Shown here in pieces: positions 44,330 to 56,353 of a stretch of DNA of 64,000 bases. The position numbers were made by a program, and so were the translations under genes. Source of the DNA: Selaginella tamariscina (taxonomy: Eukaryota > Streptophyta > Lycopodiopsida > Selaginellales > Selaginellaceae); NCBI GenBank assembly GCA_003024785.1, contig PUQB01000067.1, positions 586,468 to 650,467 of the forward strand, written 5' to 3'. The notes beneath the pieces are model-generated. The model had not been told where the DNA came from, searched no databases, and saw nothing but the letters and a program-made list of their open reading frames with translations. How positions within the stretch are numbered: the first letter of the stretch is position 1; each line of letters starts with the position of its first letter.

Positions 44330-47300
44330 ACATAACACACACAGATTTTTATGTGTGCACGCCTGCATGTGTATCGTTTATATATTATATATTAATATGT
44401 ATGATCTCTCTCTCTCTCTTTATCTATATGTAACATAAAAACATGCCAAAACACACAGACACACCCATTGTTGTACACATTATAGTGCCTAGGTATATAT
44501 TTTAACATATTATAATATTGTATATATAATTTTATTATTTATTCATTATCATTATTCTATATCGCAATCTACCTCACAACAATGATAACTCACAAGCTAA
44601 CAACTTAGATATATTATTTATATATACAATCAATCAACCAACCTTCTTACCAATGCATTCATTCAGCACGTTGTTATTTGAAAATATACATGAAATATAT
44701 ATATGTAAGTTGACATGACAATGTCAATGTTAAGAAAATTAGGTGTGAAATTATGTCATGTACGATCTTGATGTAAACAAAATAAATTAAAATGAAATTT
44801 TCCCTTATATGTAGCTATGAAAACGCTTAATTAACTAATTAATTAATTATTTAAAATTATTACCTATCGCTGAATTAAAACTTCAGTATTCAACTTCAAC
44901 GTTTAGACAGTTTGATGCTTCCTCCTAACTGCTCAAACATCATGTGGTCTGTACATAAAGTCGCATGATGTCATATAGAATACGTTCGAATATATTATAC
45001 ACACGCATACATGACATGTGTGTGGGCGCGCACACGCGAGTGCGTGAACTTTAAGACGAGAGTACTTTGTTAAATTGTTTAAGTGAAGAATCACTAAACA
45101 CAGTATATGTTCTATAAGTATTTAACACATGTGTGTGTGTGTGTGTGTGTGTGTGTCTATATATATATATATATGTAAAATAGAGTTCTGCGTTTTAGAC
45201 TAACCGATGTAATTATACTAAATGATCAAATACACACAAATATGTCATTTGTCAAATATTATTAAGTAGCTTCAAATTTTTAACACTCGTTTTAGATTAT
45301 CAAATCTGCTACACATATAGTTTCCTGATTAAATTCAATTTATAATTAAGTTAACTTACTACATATTTACAAGGATAATAAATACTTTATTATTATTATT
45401 ATTTATTTGACGGCTTTAATCATTTACAACTTTTAATATAAATATATCACTTGTACTTGAATCCCATAATTTATATTTGCTAAGAATTGCAAATGTAGAT
45501 ATCGGATCGTTACACACACACACACAGAGGAACGCTTTCACAATCGAGGTCCTTTTCTGTATTAGTAATAATTAATTAAAACTTGATTAATGAGTAAACA
45601 TTAAAACTAGGAAAAATATGTATTTAAAAAAACTAATAATGAAATGCATTAACCCTAAAGGTTCTTTTATTTATATCTTTTAAGTACATATAAAATCATT
45701 AAAGTGATTAGGAAGAGGGATTGTGAAAACTAGCCCATATATGTGTGTGTGTGTATATAAGTATATATATGTATGTTTTATATATTTTGTATATAATATA
45801 TAACTTATTAGACGTAACGGGGCACATGAATACTACATACGTGTGCACAGATAACTGAAGAAGACTTCTCTTTAAAACTTGAATTGCTAATCACGTTAGA
45901 CTAAGTTACATATATGAAGCTAGATTGCATTAGACTACATGCTTTTACATACACATGTCTGCATGTACACATATAACCTATATATCCTTTTTACATATAT
46001 ACAACTACATATGTTGTATAAATGGACAGTTAATCTGACTATTAATTAATATGAGATAACCTTAAGAATTTTTTTTGAAAAATCTATAATTATTCTCATT
46101 ACTAATGTGGCAAACTATAATTTGAATATAGAAAAGTTGTATTCCGCATGTATGAAAGGTGGCATGGCATAAGTTGAAGTCTTATTATGAAAATATTTAT
46201 AGATTGTCACAATAGTTAACGTCTTAGATATATAGTTAAATATACAATAATATTAAACTTGTGATTGGTACCAACCTCAAGTTGTGATTTCCTATATGAA
46301 ATATATATAAAAACTAAATGAAAATGTCAACATTAGTAAAATTCATTGTAAAATTCTCACGTTGTCATGTACGATCGTAACATAAATAAATAAAACAAAA
46401 CTAAATGGACTAAAACACACACTAATTAATTATTACTTAAAGATTGTTACATATATTGACTCTGCATGCATCATTTTTCAATAATTTAATTAAAATAAAG
46501 CTAAAGTTTTCCTTTAAAAAGTTCAATGCTAAGTTTAAACGTTCTTATGCATCTGTGGATAAAACTGCATGACATCGTATGAATAAATAACTAGGTGCAA
46601 TCTCTATTGTTAATTAGTCATTGAAGCGGTGGAACTGACTTAACAAGTAAATCCTGGATGACATTGATTATTAAATAAAAATAGAGTCTAGAAGGAAGAA
46701 CTATATTTTACGCGTGTCCACACATATATACTTATCAGGTGTGAGATCTGGTGTGCACGTGTGTTTAAACAATTGTATACGAGTATTTAGTAATCATGCA
46801 CTTGAAAGGGTAACGCGGACGCATTACACACAATATACACACCTACGTTACGTATGCATGTGTATTTGCACTGAATGATCTATTCAAACGATGTCATGCA
46901 GCTTGATCTACAGACAAAATGATGCATGTGTTAACCAAAGAGGTAAGAACGTTTAAACTTAACATTGAACTTTCTAAACGTTGAAGACTGTAGCTTTATT
47001 TTAATTAATTATTGAAAATATGATGCATGCAGAGTCAATACATGTAACAATCTTTAAATAATAATTAATTAGTGTGTTTTTAGATAGGATTCGTTGAGTT
47101 TTATTTTATTTATTTACGTTGCGACCACGCATGACAATGTGAGAATTTTCACAAAATGTTGACATTTCCATATTAATTTTTATATATATTTCATATAGAT
47201 TCTGGAATAGTCACCTAACTCAATTGCTAGCTGAACTAGGTTGGTAGCAAATCGCAAGTTGAGGTTGGTAGCAGATCACTATACAATAAGTAACCATTGT

Positions 47301-48471
47301 GACAATCTATAAATATTCTCATAATAAAACTTCCACTTCGCGTAGGGAATGTGCAAGACATGTCACATTTGGAATGCATGGCTTAAAGTTTTCTATATTT
47401 AAATAGAGTTTGCAACATTAGTAATTAGAATAATTAAAGATTTTTAAGGTTAATTAATGGTCAAATTAACTGTTCGTCTATATAACATATGTAAGTGTAT
47501 ATATGTAAAAAGGATATATAGGTTATACGTGTACATGCAGACACGAGTAAGTCTGACGTAATCTAATCGAGCAAAGAGAAGTCTTCAGCATATATAATTA
47601 TATCTAGATATGCCCCTTTACGTCTAATAATTTGTATGTATTATGTATAATATGTGTATATAACAACTTATGTGATGGAGTTTAAATTTCGATTTTCCCT
47701 TTACTGTTCAAAGTAAACCCTAAAAAGTGGGAAATATAAGTAAAATATATTTATGTTAAATGCTATAAATAATTAAGATTTATAATACATTACTATGCAA
47801 ATATTAATTTAATATTTTTAGTACTTTTAACATAATCATACATTGAATTTAATGAAGAGAGATTTACAGTCACATAAAAAAAACTTCCAAATGTCCTGAC
47901 TTCAGTACACATGCATGTAGTGATAATTTATGTAATAATACATCTATATTAATTACATGTGTACAATAATTCTGTTTCTAATTTATTATTTTAAAGTCCA
48001 CACGCACGTCTGTCATACATAATGTAAAAGGTGTGTTTGAAAATATTAAGCTACTTTATTATATTTAATAAAATCACATACTAATACTATGTATGTGTCA
48101 AATACTATGTGTTTAAGCAATTAACATCTAAACCTTGAAGTTGAATACTGTAGATGTAGTTTAAGATATTATTGAAAAAAATGGTGCATTTAGGTAATAA
48201 TATTTAAATATTATTAATTAATTAGTTAATGTAAATGTAGCCGCATATGAGGTAAGATTTATTTTGTTTTAATTGTTTATATTAAGATCGCACGCTTGAC
48301 ATTGTCGTGTCAACTTACATATATAATGACCTAACTCACTTACAATATATATTTAATAACTATTTCTATAAATACTGTGGCAGGTATATATTTTAATATA
48401 TATTTTTATTGTATACTTATCTCTTGGAAATTTAGGGATTGTTGCATGGGCGTGTCTGTGTGTTTATGCAT

Positions 48472-48543
<72 letters not shown>

Positions 48544-48740
48544 TACAGACATAAAAGTAATGTCTATATTAATAATGTATAATATAAAGGTTAGTACATA
48601 AACGAGCCATGCACATGTATATATGTATATTTGCATATAAAGATGTGTATTGTGTATTTGTTCATGGTTACAATACGTTATATGTTTTATTTTGCATTTT
48701 TCCAAGAATCATCCCAAACCGTTGCATTAACATATTCTAA
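44330..48740. repeat. Nested palindrome of the dispersed repeat family, centre ~46,735
   Basis: The left half (44330-46735) matches the right half (46735-48740) in reverse: 44410 (CTCTCTCTCTCT) with 48530 (GAGAGAGA), 44700-44790 with 48245-48320, 44880 with 48150, 45840-46030 with 47470-47620, and 46380-46600 with 46900-47100. Identity is imperfect with many indels. Long (GT)n and (TA)n tracts sit at 45131-45175. No ORF of substance. Confidence 0.6.
48477..48545. repeat. Compound microsatellite (AC)n(AT)n(GA)n
   Basis: Three pure dinucleotide tracts in a row. The same AC-AT-GA order occurs in the seipin gene near 54633-54690, which suggests a repeat-borne origin. Confidence 0.95.
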
Positions 48741-48748
48741 ACTTAAAT

Positions 48749-48783
<35 letters not shown>

Positions 48784-50247
48784 ATGATAAATTATTATTA
48801 AGCTTAATATTGATTCTTAATTAATATTAAATTTTATATTTATTTAATTACATGAACATTGAAATTATAAATATTATGCTGCTCAACGCTATTATATATA
48901 ACATTATATTCTTTAATTATAATTGACAAAATGGCATATTCAAATTTTAAGTCTTATTATAATTTGACATATAGACGTGTACATATTTTTAAAATATATT
49001 AAAGGTCGTATATCGTGTGGAACTTGACTTAAGGAAATAAAACCTTCAGTTATTTATTATCAAAACGACAAGTGTAGAATATTTTACACACATATGCCAC
49101 GTGTGTGCCCATTACCGTGTGCATGTGTATTTAAACACTTACGCAATTTTACACTTAAAAGTGTAATAAAAATCAAGCATTTATGTTTTCATAATCAATT
49201 TATAATAATACATTAATTTTAATAAATATTAGTTAATCATGAGGTACTTTAACGATATATAAACATATATATGTATATAATATATTTATATTTGCATGTG
49301 TTAAATAAAGATATAAAACAATTTAAACTTAACATTGAGATGTGGATGTGTACAGTTTTATTTTAATTTTTAATTTTATAATCGTGCATCACATTTTATA
49401 ACGAACTCGATATTTTGATGTCATTTTTTATATATATATTTCTTATATTCTAGAATAGTCACCTAATTCAATTGCCAGCTGAATGAGAAGGTTGGTAGCA
49501 GATCACAAGTTTAGTATGGAAAAATTATATGAATATACATTAACCAAATAAACGTAGACAGTATGTTCATACATATTAAGAATTTTTCATTATTTAAATC
49601 AGAGTTGTCCACATTAGTAATTAAAATAAATAAAAAATTAATACAAAATGATCTAACGGTCAAATTAAATCTATCTAATGAATAAGATTATGAAATTTGA
49701 CCTAACTGCCAACCTACAGTGTAGAATCAAGTGTGTTTGTTCTCTGTCCGGAACATTTGTTACATGCACACGCGTACAAACACGGACGTACAAGCAAATC
49801 CAAATTACATGTGAAGCAGACAAAAGAAAAGAGATAAAACAATGTGTTCAACAAAATCCCGGTGGAATTCTGTATATATGCTCCAAAAAAATATACATAA
49901 AGAAATACATAGGTGTCCCCATGAACAAATTACATATAATTTACTGTGTCATGTGTTTGCATATGCCACTCACGTATGCTTGTGGGTCTACGTGCGTATG
50001 TGTCGCTGGTGTAGACGTGTGTGTAAATCCCCACTTTAGATCACAAGGCGCCCGTTTTGTTGTAGCAAATCTACGTGTCTACTTTGGGACTAACTTTAGA
50101 CCATATGCCATCATCCATACGTCACAACGGGTGTCTCCACATACACATAAGGACAATGGATACATACTGTATATTTACCTGTTGATGTACATACGTCGTT
50201 AACGTGATTAAGTAGACAATTGAGAATCAAGGAAAGCGAACTTTTGC

Positions 50248-50284
<37 letters not shown>

Positions 50285-50460
50285 TCGGCAGCTAAAACAC
50301 ACACGTCTCGAAACTAAACATCTCTAAAACTCAAACACTGTCCCCACGTCCACGTTAGGAGCCCAGTTGCTGTTAAGTCTTCAAAACCGTGTCGCACAAC
50401 GTGCCAGCCCCAACAACCAACGCGAAACCATCCGATCTTAAATTCAACGGCTCAGATCAT
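48741..50460. repeat. End of the repeat-rich region and transition to genic DNA
   Basis: It includes a (TA)n tract at about 48751-48781 and repeat family text at 48890-49150 and 49430-49510 (GCCAGCTGAATGAGAAGGTTGGTAG, shared with 47220-47270). A 174-codon open stretch at 49678-50202 has low-complexity composition and no family resemblance. An (AC)n tract lies at 50251-50280. No gene is claimed. Confidence 0.5.
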
Positions 50461-50571
50461 TCAAAAGGGATGTTCCATTGGGAAGGCATATTCTGGGGAT
50501 GCTTCGTCGGCGTAACGTAAAGATGACCTAAAATGGTAGTTACATATAACTACGTTACAGTGGATGAGCGA

Positions 50572-50670
50572 CACGTGGAGGAATCGGAGCCGTGGAGGAT
50601 TTACCACACGAGGTAAGGATTCACGGTAGATCGGGGCCGGGAGAAAGCGCGTTGGGATGTAACATAAATA
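50572..50670 (+). promoter_or_regulatory. Promoter of the small peptide gene: G-box and TATA box
   Basis: CACGTG at 50572-50577 is a G-box/ABRE-type core bound by bZIP or bHLH factors. ATAAATA at 50664-50670 is a plausible TATA box 53 bp before the ATG. Further up, CAACGGCTCAGATC (50447-50460) resembles a motif common in plant promoters. Confidence 0.5.
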
Positions 50671-50722
50671 GAGGGGATCGCGTTGCCCTTTTTTCTGTTT
50701 CGGTAAAGGATTGAGGCAGGAA

Positions 50723-50920
50723 ATGGCATTTGCCAGGAATGTTATTATTGGAGTGCTGATTATTGCAATCTTCGCCATGGCTGTGCAGGGCGCTAGACTG
50801 CTTAGATCTACGGCTGGGATGGAAGTTGATGACCTGTCTCTTGCCGAGCAGCAGCGTGTGCTCGATCTGGGGACCAAGATGAGGCAGCTACTCGCTGAGG
50901 ATCCTTACAAGACATACTAA
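50723..50920 (+). CDS. Small secreted or membrane-anchored peptide (65 aa)
   Basis: Single-exon ORF. Residues 5-22 (N-V-I-I-G-V-L-I-I-A-I-F-A-M-A-V-Q-G) form a hydrophobic signal peptide with a likely cleavage after VQG; A-R-L-L-R-S follows, then an acidic, predicted-helical stretch and the end E-D-P-Y-K-T-Y. Start chosen as the first ATG, with a purine at -3 and a TATA box at the right distance. Size and layout fit a plant peptide-hormone precursor or a short secreted protein, but I recognise no known family (not CLE, PSK or RALF-like). The codons look normal. A T-rich 3' region follows (50935-51020). Confidence 0.6.
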   Translation: MAFARNVIIGVLIIAIFAMAVQGARLLRSTAGMEVDDLSLAEQQRVLDLGTKMRQLLAEDPYKTY

Positions 50921-52063
50921 ATGATATTATGGTGATTTTTTTTTTTTTTTTAATTTTTAGATTTTTAGTGGTTTTTTCTTTCTTCTTTTTTTCCCCCTTT
51001 TTATTTTTCATAAATTGGTTTTCCCTTTCTTTGTTTCGCAATAATACACACATCCATTCCATTCACTTATGTCTGATAAGGAATTTGCTTCGGTTGTGTA
51101 ATGTATAATTCAGGTAAATAATACTTCCGTTTTATTTAAAATACATATTGTTATATAAGTGGGTGTAGGTTTTTGAAAAGAATTGAGGTGAACATGTGAG
51201 CAACTTGAATGCAAGCCAAGCACCAACTCGAGTGTGTCCAAAGGACACTGGACTCTTGCTGAAGGAAATTAAATAACAATAAATATGGGGAAAAAAAAAC
51301 TATATCTTATTAATATTTGGTTTTTATATATATATTTGCTTTAATAAATAACAAAAATGTAAAGCTCTGGTTTGCAGTTGTAAGTTGTAACTGATCAGTT
51401 CAACCCCTTTACCAACTTCACCAGAACGCAGTTTTAAAGTTTGTATGTGTATATGTGTGCCTGCATATGTGTATATTGGGTTTGTGTATATTGAGTTTCA
51501 CATCGTTCTATTTATATATGTTAATAGTGAGTAGTTTCGTTTGGCTATATATAATGACATGTAACTGGCTTTTTATTTGTTATTTTAATATTTAGTTCTT
51601 AATTAACTTCATATCAATTAATTAAATAATGTGTATTATATTTAACTACTGTTCAGCACGAGCTTGAGAACAAATCATGATTGATCTTTTCAACTATGAA
51701 AGTTTAACATCTTTTACCTTTTATCTAAAATTTCATTAATTTATTTATAAGATTCTTGGGACCGGGCAATCTTAATTAAGTTAATCAGTTGGATATATGA
51801 TTATATAGTTTATACATAATTACATATAAATTATTAAATATATATTAAAATAAGACAAATATGCGATGTTCCCAGGAACTATAGAAAAGTGTCTTTATTA
51901 GAAGTAGAAAACTATTATAATTAATAAAAGCATTAATATTTCGTTACTATGCAATACAGAATATTACTTTCATCTGACTCGAGTTCTGACTTCTTACTTA
52001 TATTGATTAAGTAAGCTTGACTTCCTGTTTTACTAAATCGTTTATTTGACTTTGAATGTGTCC

Positions 52064-52096
<33 letters not shown>

Positions 52097-52158
52097 TCCG
52101 AAACTGACATTATTATATATACATATATGTGCATATACACTAATTTAATAAACTGAGT
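50921..52158. other. Intergenic AT-rich DNA
   Basis: 3' region of the peptide gene (poly-T run at 50937-50952) and AT-rich sequence with a GT/GA microsatellite at 52063-52096. No gene seen. Confidence 0.6.
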
Positions 52159-54656
52159 TTACCATCGTTTGATTCGCATGTTTCCTGAAAAGAGACTCGT
52201 TTTTTTGACAAGACTTTTGGGCTTCCTTCGTATAGGAGTCTCCTGTTTATATTGCTGCTTTTTCTTCATCGTCGGTAAAAGAAGGTGACTGGAACAGCAT
52301 AATACAACCCCAACCTGTAATTAAGTCTTAATTAAATAACGTGTGTGTGTATTTATCTATTCATATAACACCACCATGGTTTATAATCATGTTATGAAGA
52401 TTCTGCCAGCTAGTACACGCGCACACCTACATATATAACAGCTATCTTCTATCATCACGCTTTAATTGAAAATATGTCGTTATACATAAATATTATTACA
52501 ATATATATCATTCCATCATCTAGAGAAACAAATTATATTGAGGAAATTCGATCAGTCATACTTTACTGAAACTATAATATATTATGTATATAACTAATTT
52601 TTATCAATATGATTAATTACCTCGAAGATGAACAACATGGTTGCAGTCCAGACGTAGATTGTACGCTTCCATTTATACACCGCAGATTTCCTCCATGGTA
52701 GCTCCGTACGTATACGTATCTCAGACTCGTATATCTCTGGTAAACCGTCTCCGGGACCGAATCCTGCTCTTGGCTCTAGTTCAAACTTCACATTCCCAAC
52801 AGGCAATGACCTCTCTCTTGTGAATTCGATCATATCCAAGTGTAATAACTTACAATAAGAACAAGCATGTGTTAACATGTGTACGCGTGTGTGTTATGTG
52901 TTCAAGAGTTCTAAAACGTTTCATTTTCTTAAATAGTTCATATATATGAAGTCTGCATGTCTGTGTGTGTGCGCGCGCGCGTTTCAAGAGAGAGAGAGAG
53001 AGAGAGACATGTATATATATCTAACCTGGTATTCTCCAGAAATGTCAAGTAGAACAGGTACGCTGTAGATTAATGTTCTTGCATAGCGTATGGGAACACT
53101 TTGAAAACGTAACATGCATGGCCTGCTTGTTTTTTGCAGTGTTTCGTTTCTATCCGAAAGTAGTACAGCAGAAACCTGCGCCCAGATATGCTTATGCATA
53201 TCTGCATATGTGAATGTATGTGTACATATATTAGTTACCTGAAACATGCCGAGGTGCCGGTTATAATCGGACTCTGGTAAGGTCAATGTAATTGAAGCAT
53301 GGAGTTTATACCAGGATGACCTTTGCATAAGCAAAGGAGCAAGTATAAAGCTTGCACTTGGTCGTGCTTCTGCATAGTTAAAATAGATCGGTGCCTTTAT
53401 ATCCAATGGCTCTTCAATGTACCTGTTAATTAATGGATTATACATTAGTGCTTATATTCATTAGTGATTATATATGTTCAGTAAATAGTTCTACACACAT
53501 AGATATAATACACAAGATTCATGGTCTCTCGAGTTCTGCAGGTCCTGCAAAATCGTTGTTGATATATCGAAATATGTAGTGCTACACATTCAATGTGTAG
53601 TCCTTCTGCAGGTCCTACACATTCAATGTGTAGTAATATACACATATGCTTAACGCATCATTCTATTCTGCTAATGAATAATATTTTGTACCTTGATACA
53701 AATAAGTACTGGGCTAAAATAACTGGAACCACCAGAAAGCTGAGTAGTATTCCAACGTAAGTTGCTGCAAGTATTCCCCGAAAACTTCTGTAAGAAAAAC
53801 AATAACTTCGGAAGGGCAGGCGGGTGTGCGTGTGTCTTAAATTAGCAGTTATTATATGTCGTATATTCATGGTATAATGCTATACACGACCGATATGATA
53901 TGTACCACATATAAGTTGCACTATACTAGGTGCGCCAGAATGTGTACGTGTATACTTACACAATACACAAAACGTTATATCCCATATATCAGAAAAGAAT
54001 GCCATACATGTCTACATTTCTCTCTATGTATGTAGGAGTCGAACATAATAATGTGCACACACACACGGTATATATATATATATCCAGATATATAGCCTAG
54101 AAACAGAAACACATTAAAATATATTTACATATGTACTATACAATACCCTGTATATTCACGAGTCTATCTTGGAACAGATACTAGGTATGTGTTCTTGTAT
54201 GTTAGTACAGTGTAAGAATAGAATGTGTGGATGCTTGTCTATTTATATAGCTTGGAAGCATGTGTAAACTTAATGCAACACAAACACCTATAACACACAC
54301 ATACAAACCAGTGTTTTACATACTTTTTTGCCAAAGTACCAAGCTTTGGACCAACTTCTTTCTTCGCAAGTTGTTCAGATAGCTGGTTTTTTATGTCTGT
54401 ACTCCTCTGTATGGGATGTACGGCAAAATCCTGAAGGAAGCCAAAAAACGAGAATGCCGATGAGAAAGCATAGTATATAAGCTTGATTTGCCATGTCACT
54501 GCCATTATTATGAGGTTCGCTGGTAAGAACATAACAGCGTCTTTCTTACCTGTTCAAATAAAAGCTTCAGAAATTACCATACACACATGCACGATTCACG
54601 CACATACAACACATATACATGCATGGTATCTACACACACAGATATATATCTATATC

Positions 54657-54690
<34 letters not shown>

Positions 54691-55069
54691 TGCCTGTATC
54701 AACATCTGGCATTTTGTAAACCTCTCTTCTCTGAGGCTTCTCATCAACAGCAGGTAAAGAGTTTCCAGAAATCCTATCACTTATCTCCTCAGATATCTCC
54801 GCGTTCTCCTCATCTTCAGAGTCATCCAAAACAATCTCTGTAGAGGATAAACTATCCAAACCATCTTCCTGAGTATCCAAGGTTGAATCTCCCAGAGTAT
54901 TCTCCTCTTCTATACCTCTCCTCATATTCCCAACAACTTCACTAAAATTCTCTCCGGTTATCGATGTTCCTCCAAAACTCTCACCACGTGCATCCTCGGC
55001 CGTGGCTACATTCTTCATATCTGCTGTTTCCCCAAACTTTTCTGTGTCGTCCGTTATTAACTCACCCAT
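52159..55069 (-). CDS. Seipin (plant SEIPIN2/3 type)
   Basis: Seven exons on the minus strand: 55069-54694, 54549-54324, 53787-53692, 53422-53239, 53175-53026, 52848-52621, 52314-52159. All phases agree, giving 471 residues without a frameshift. Residues 1-125 are an acidic, low-complexity cytosolic extension, as in plant SEIPIN2/3. A hydrophobic stretch (~128-165) precedes TM1 (~209-229, Y-V-G-I-L-L-S-F-L-V-V-P-V-I-L-A). Then comes the lumenal core: F-N-Y, L-H-A-S-I-T-L-T-L-P-E-S-D-Y-N, L-G-M-F-Q, and S-R-P-C-M-L-R-F. TM2 spans the last two exons (~407-432), followed by a basic tail. Seipin forms ER rings at lipid-droplet contact sites and controls droplet size. The first intron appears to be GC-AG (CAG|GCATCT); others are GT-AG. 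A (CT)n/(TA)n microsatellite follows that donor. Confidence 0.9.
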
Positions 55070-55440
55070 CTAAAGCGAAACACTGTTTCCTCGTCAAAAT
55101 CTATGTTTTCTGTATTTTCTGCTCTCTGCTGCACACATGGAAGAAGGGCATATCCTACCTATCTATGATTTTCTGCCTAAACCTCAGAACATATCCAGCA
55201 CTGCATTTCCTCAAGAAATCCACCTAAGAATCCGATTTTCAGAAATTCATACAGTTTCTATGCTGCTTACCCGAAATTTGGCTCAGATCGCGCGATCACA
55301 ATGCGCCTCCATCTTCCGCGAATTAGGTTTAGGGTTCCTAGAAAGAATTAGGCTTAGGGTTCCTGAAAACAGGGGAATCTGTTTTAGGGCAACAGTGACA
55401 CGAAAGGCAAGCGGTAAGGTATTGAATGTAAAATGTATTA
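55070..55440. promoter_or_regulatory. Seipin 5' region with telo-box-like repeats
   Basis: Two tandem copies of a ~30-bp unit containing TTAGGTTTAGGGTTCCT and TTAGGCTTAGGGTTCCT (55323-55363) carry TTTAGGG/AAACCCTAA-type telo boxes found in plant promoters. A plus-strand ORF (ATG 55137) overlaps it, but it starts only 67 bp from the seipin ATG and matches no family. Confidence 0.4.
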
Positions 55441-55489
55441 TTTCAATGTATTGGCTTTCATATATATATATATATATAATATATATATA

Positions 55490-55545
<56 letters not shown>

Positions 55546-56148
55546 ATTAATCAATATAATAATTAAATAAGAACATTTGAAGAACATTGATGTCAAATGA
55601 TTTATAATTTGTTTGTTAGGGAATTTATACATATACCCTCAAATTTTAAAAATTATATTTTTACCCCTGGCATTATTATATTTTTTTAAATACATAAAAA
55701 GTTTATAACTGATTTGTAATTCATGGTATTTAATTCTTATTTGATTTATTTCTTTCCAGTTTGTTATAGATTATATATATTCAATTAATTTTATTTCATT
55801 TCAATTTGTTATAAATTAACTATATTAATTAATTTCGTAGTTCTTTAAATTATTAATTTAGTTAACTAGAACTATATATATATTTGATTAATTTATATTA
55901 TTAATACATGAATATATAATACTTAATAATTTAGCAATTGAATAATTATTATAATCTCCAGCACATTCTGTATTTATAATAATTCCCAAACTAACCAAAT
56001 CTAAACTTGTTTAACACCTTAACAACCCATTTCCCATAGTACAATTCACATAATTTAAATAATCAATATAATAATTAATTCTTTTTACAAGCATTTTTAA
56101 ATTTATATAAATATTAAAATAAAATAAATTGTTTTCACAAGCAACACT
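55441..56148. other. AT-rich intergenic DNA with (TG)n microsatellite
   Basis: A (TA)n tract at 55460-55488 then (TG)n at 55491-55540. The remainder is AT-rich, without genes. Confidence 0.7.
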
Positions 56149-56353
56149 TGAAAGAGCAAATATATATTCAGAAATGTCAGAAGTATTCAGCTACAAAAAC
56201 CTTACTTATATACAGGAGACCCTCTGCCGTGTGGCACACATGCGACATGTGGTGCTGACACATGGGAGCCAGATCACCACCCATGTGTCACTACACATGT
56301 GTATATATACACATGCGTATATATAGTATGTTATATATATACAGTATCTTACA
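56149..56353 (-). repeat. 3' LTR of copy B
   Basis: 205 bp, from TGAAAGAGC to CAGTATCTTACA on the plus strand. The polypurine tract (minus AGAGGGGAGGATAA) adjoins at 56354-56367. It differs from its partner at about twelve positions. Confidence 0.9.

Noticed and set aside
48377..48601. ORFs with T-H-T-H-T-H and R-E-R-E-R-E runs
   Set aside because: Direct translation of dinucleotide microsatellites.
49678..50202. A 174-codon open frame
   Set aside because: Low-complexity Cys/Tyr/Ile/His composition derived from AC/GT and AT-rich repeat DNA, no family resemblance and no promoter.
55137..55490. A 117-codon plus-strand ORF next to seipin
   Set aside because: It starts 67 bp from the opposite-strand seipin ATG, contains telo-box repeats and ends in a TA microsatellite; most likely seipin promoter and leader read backwards.
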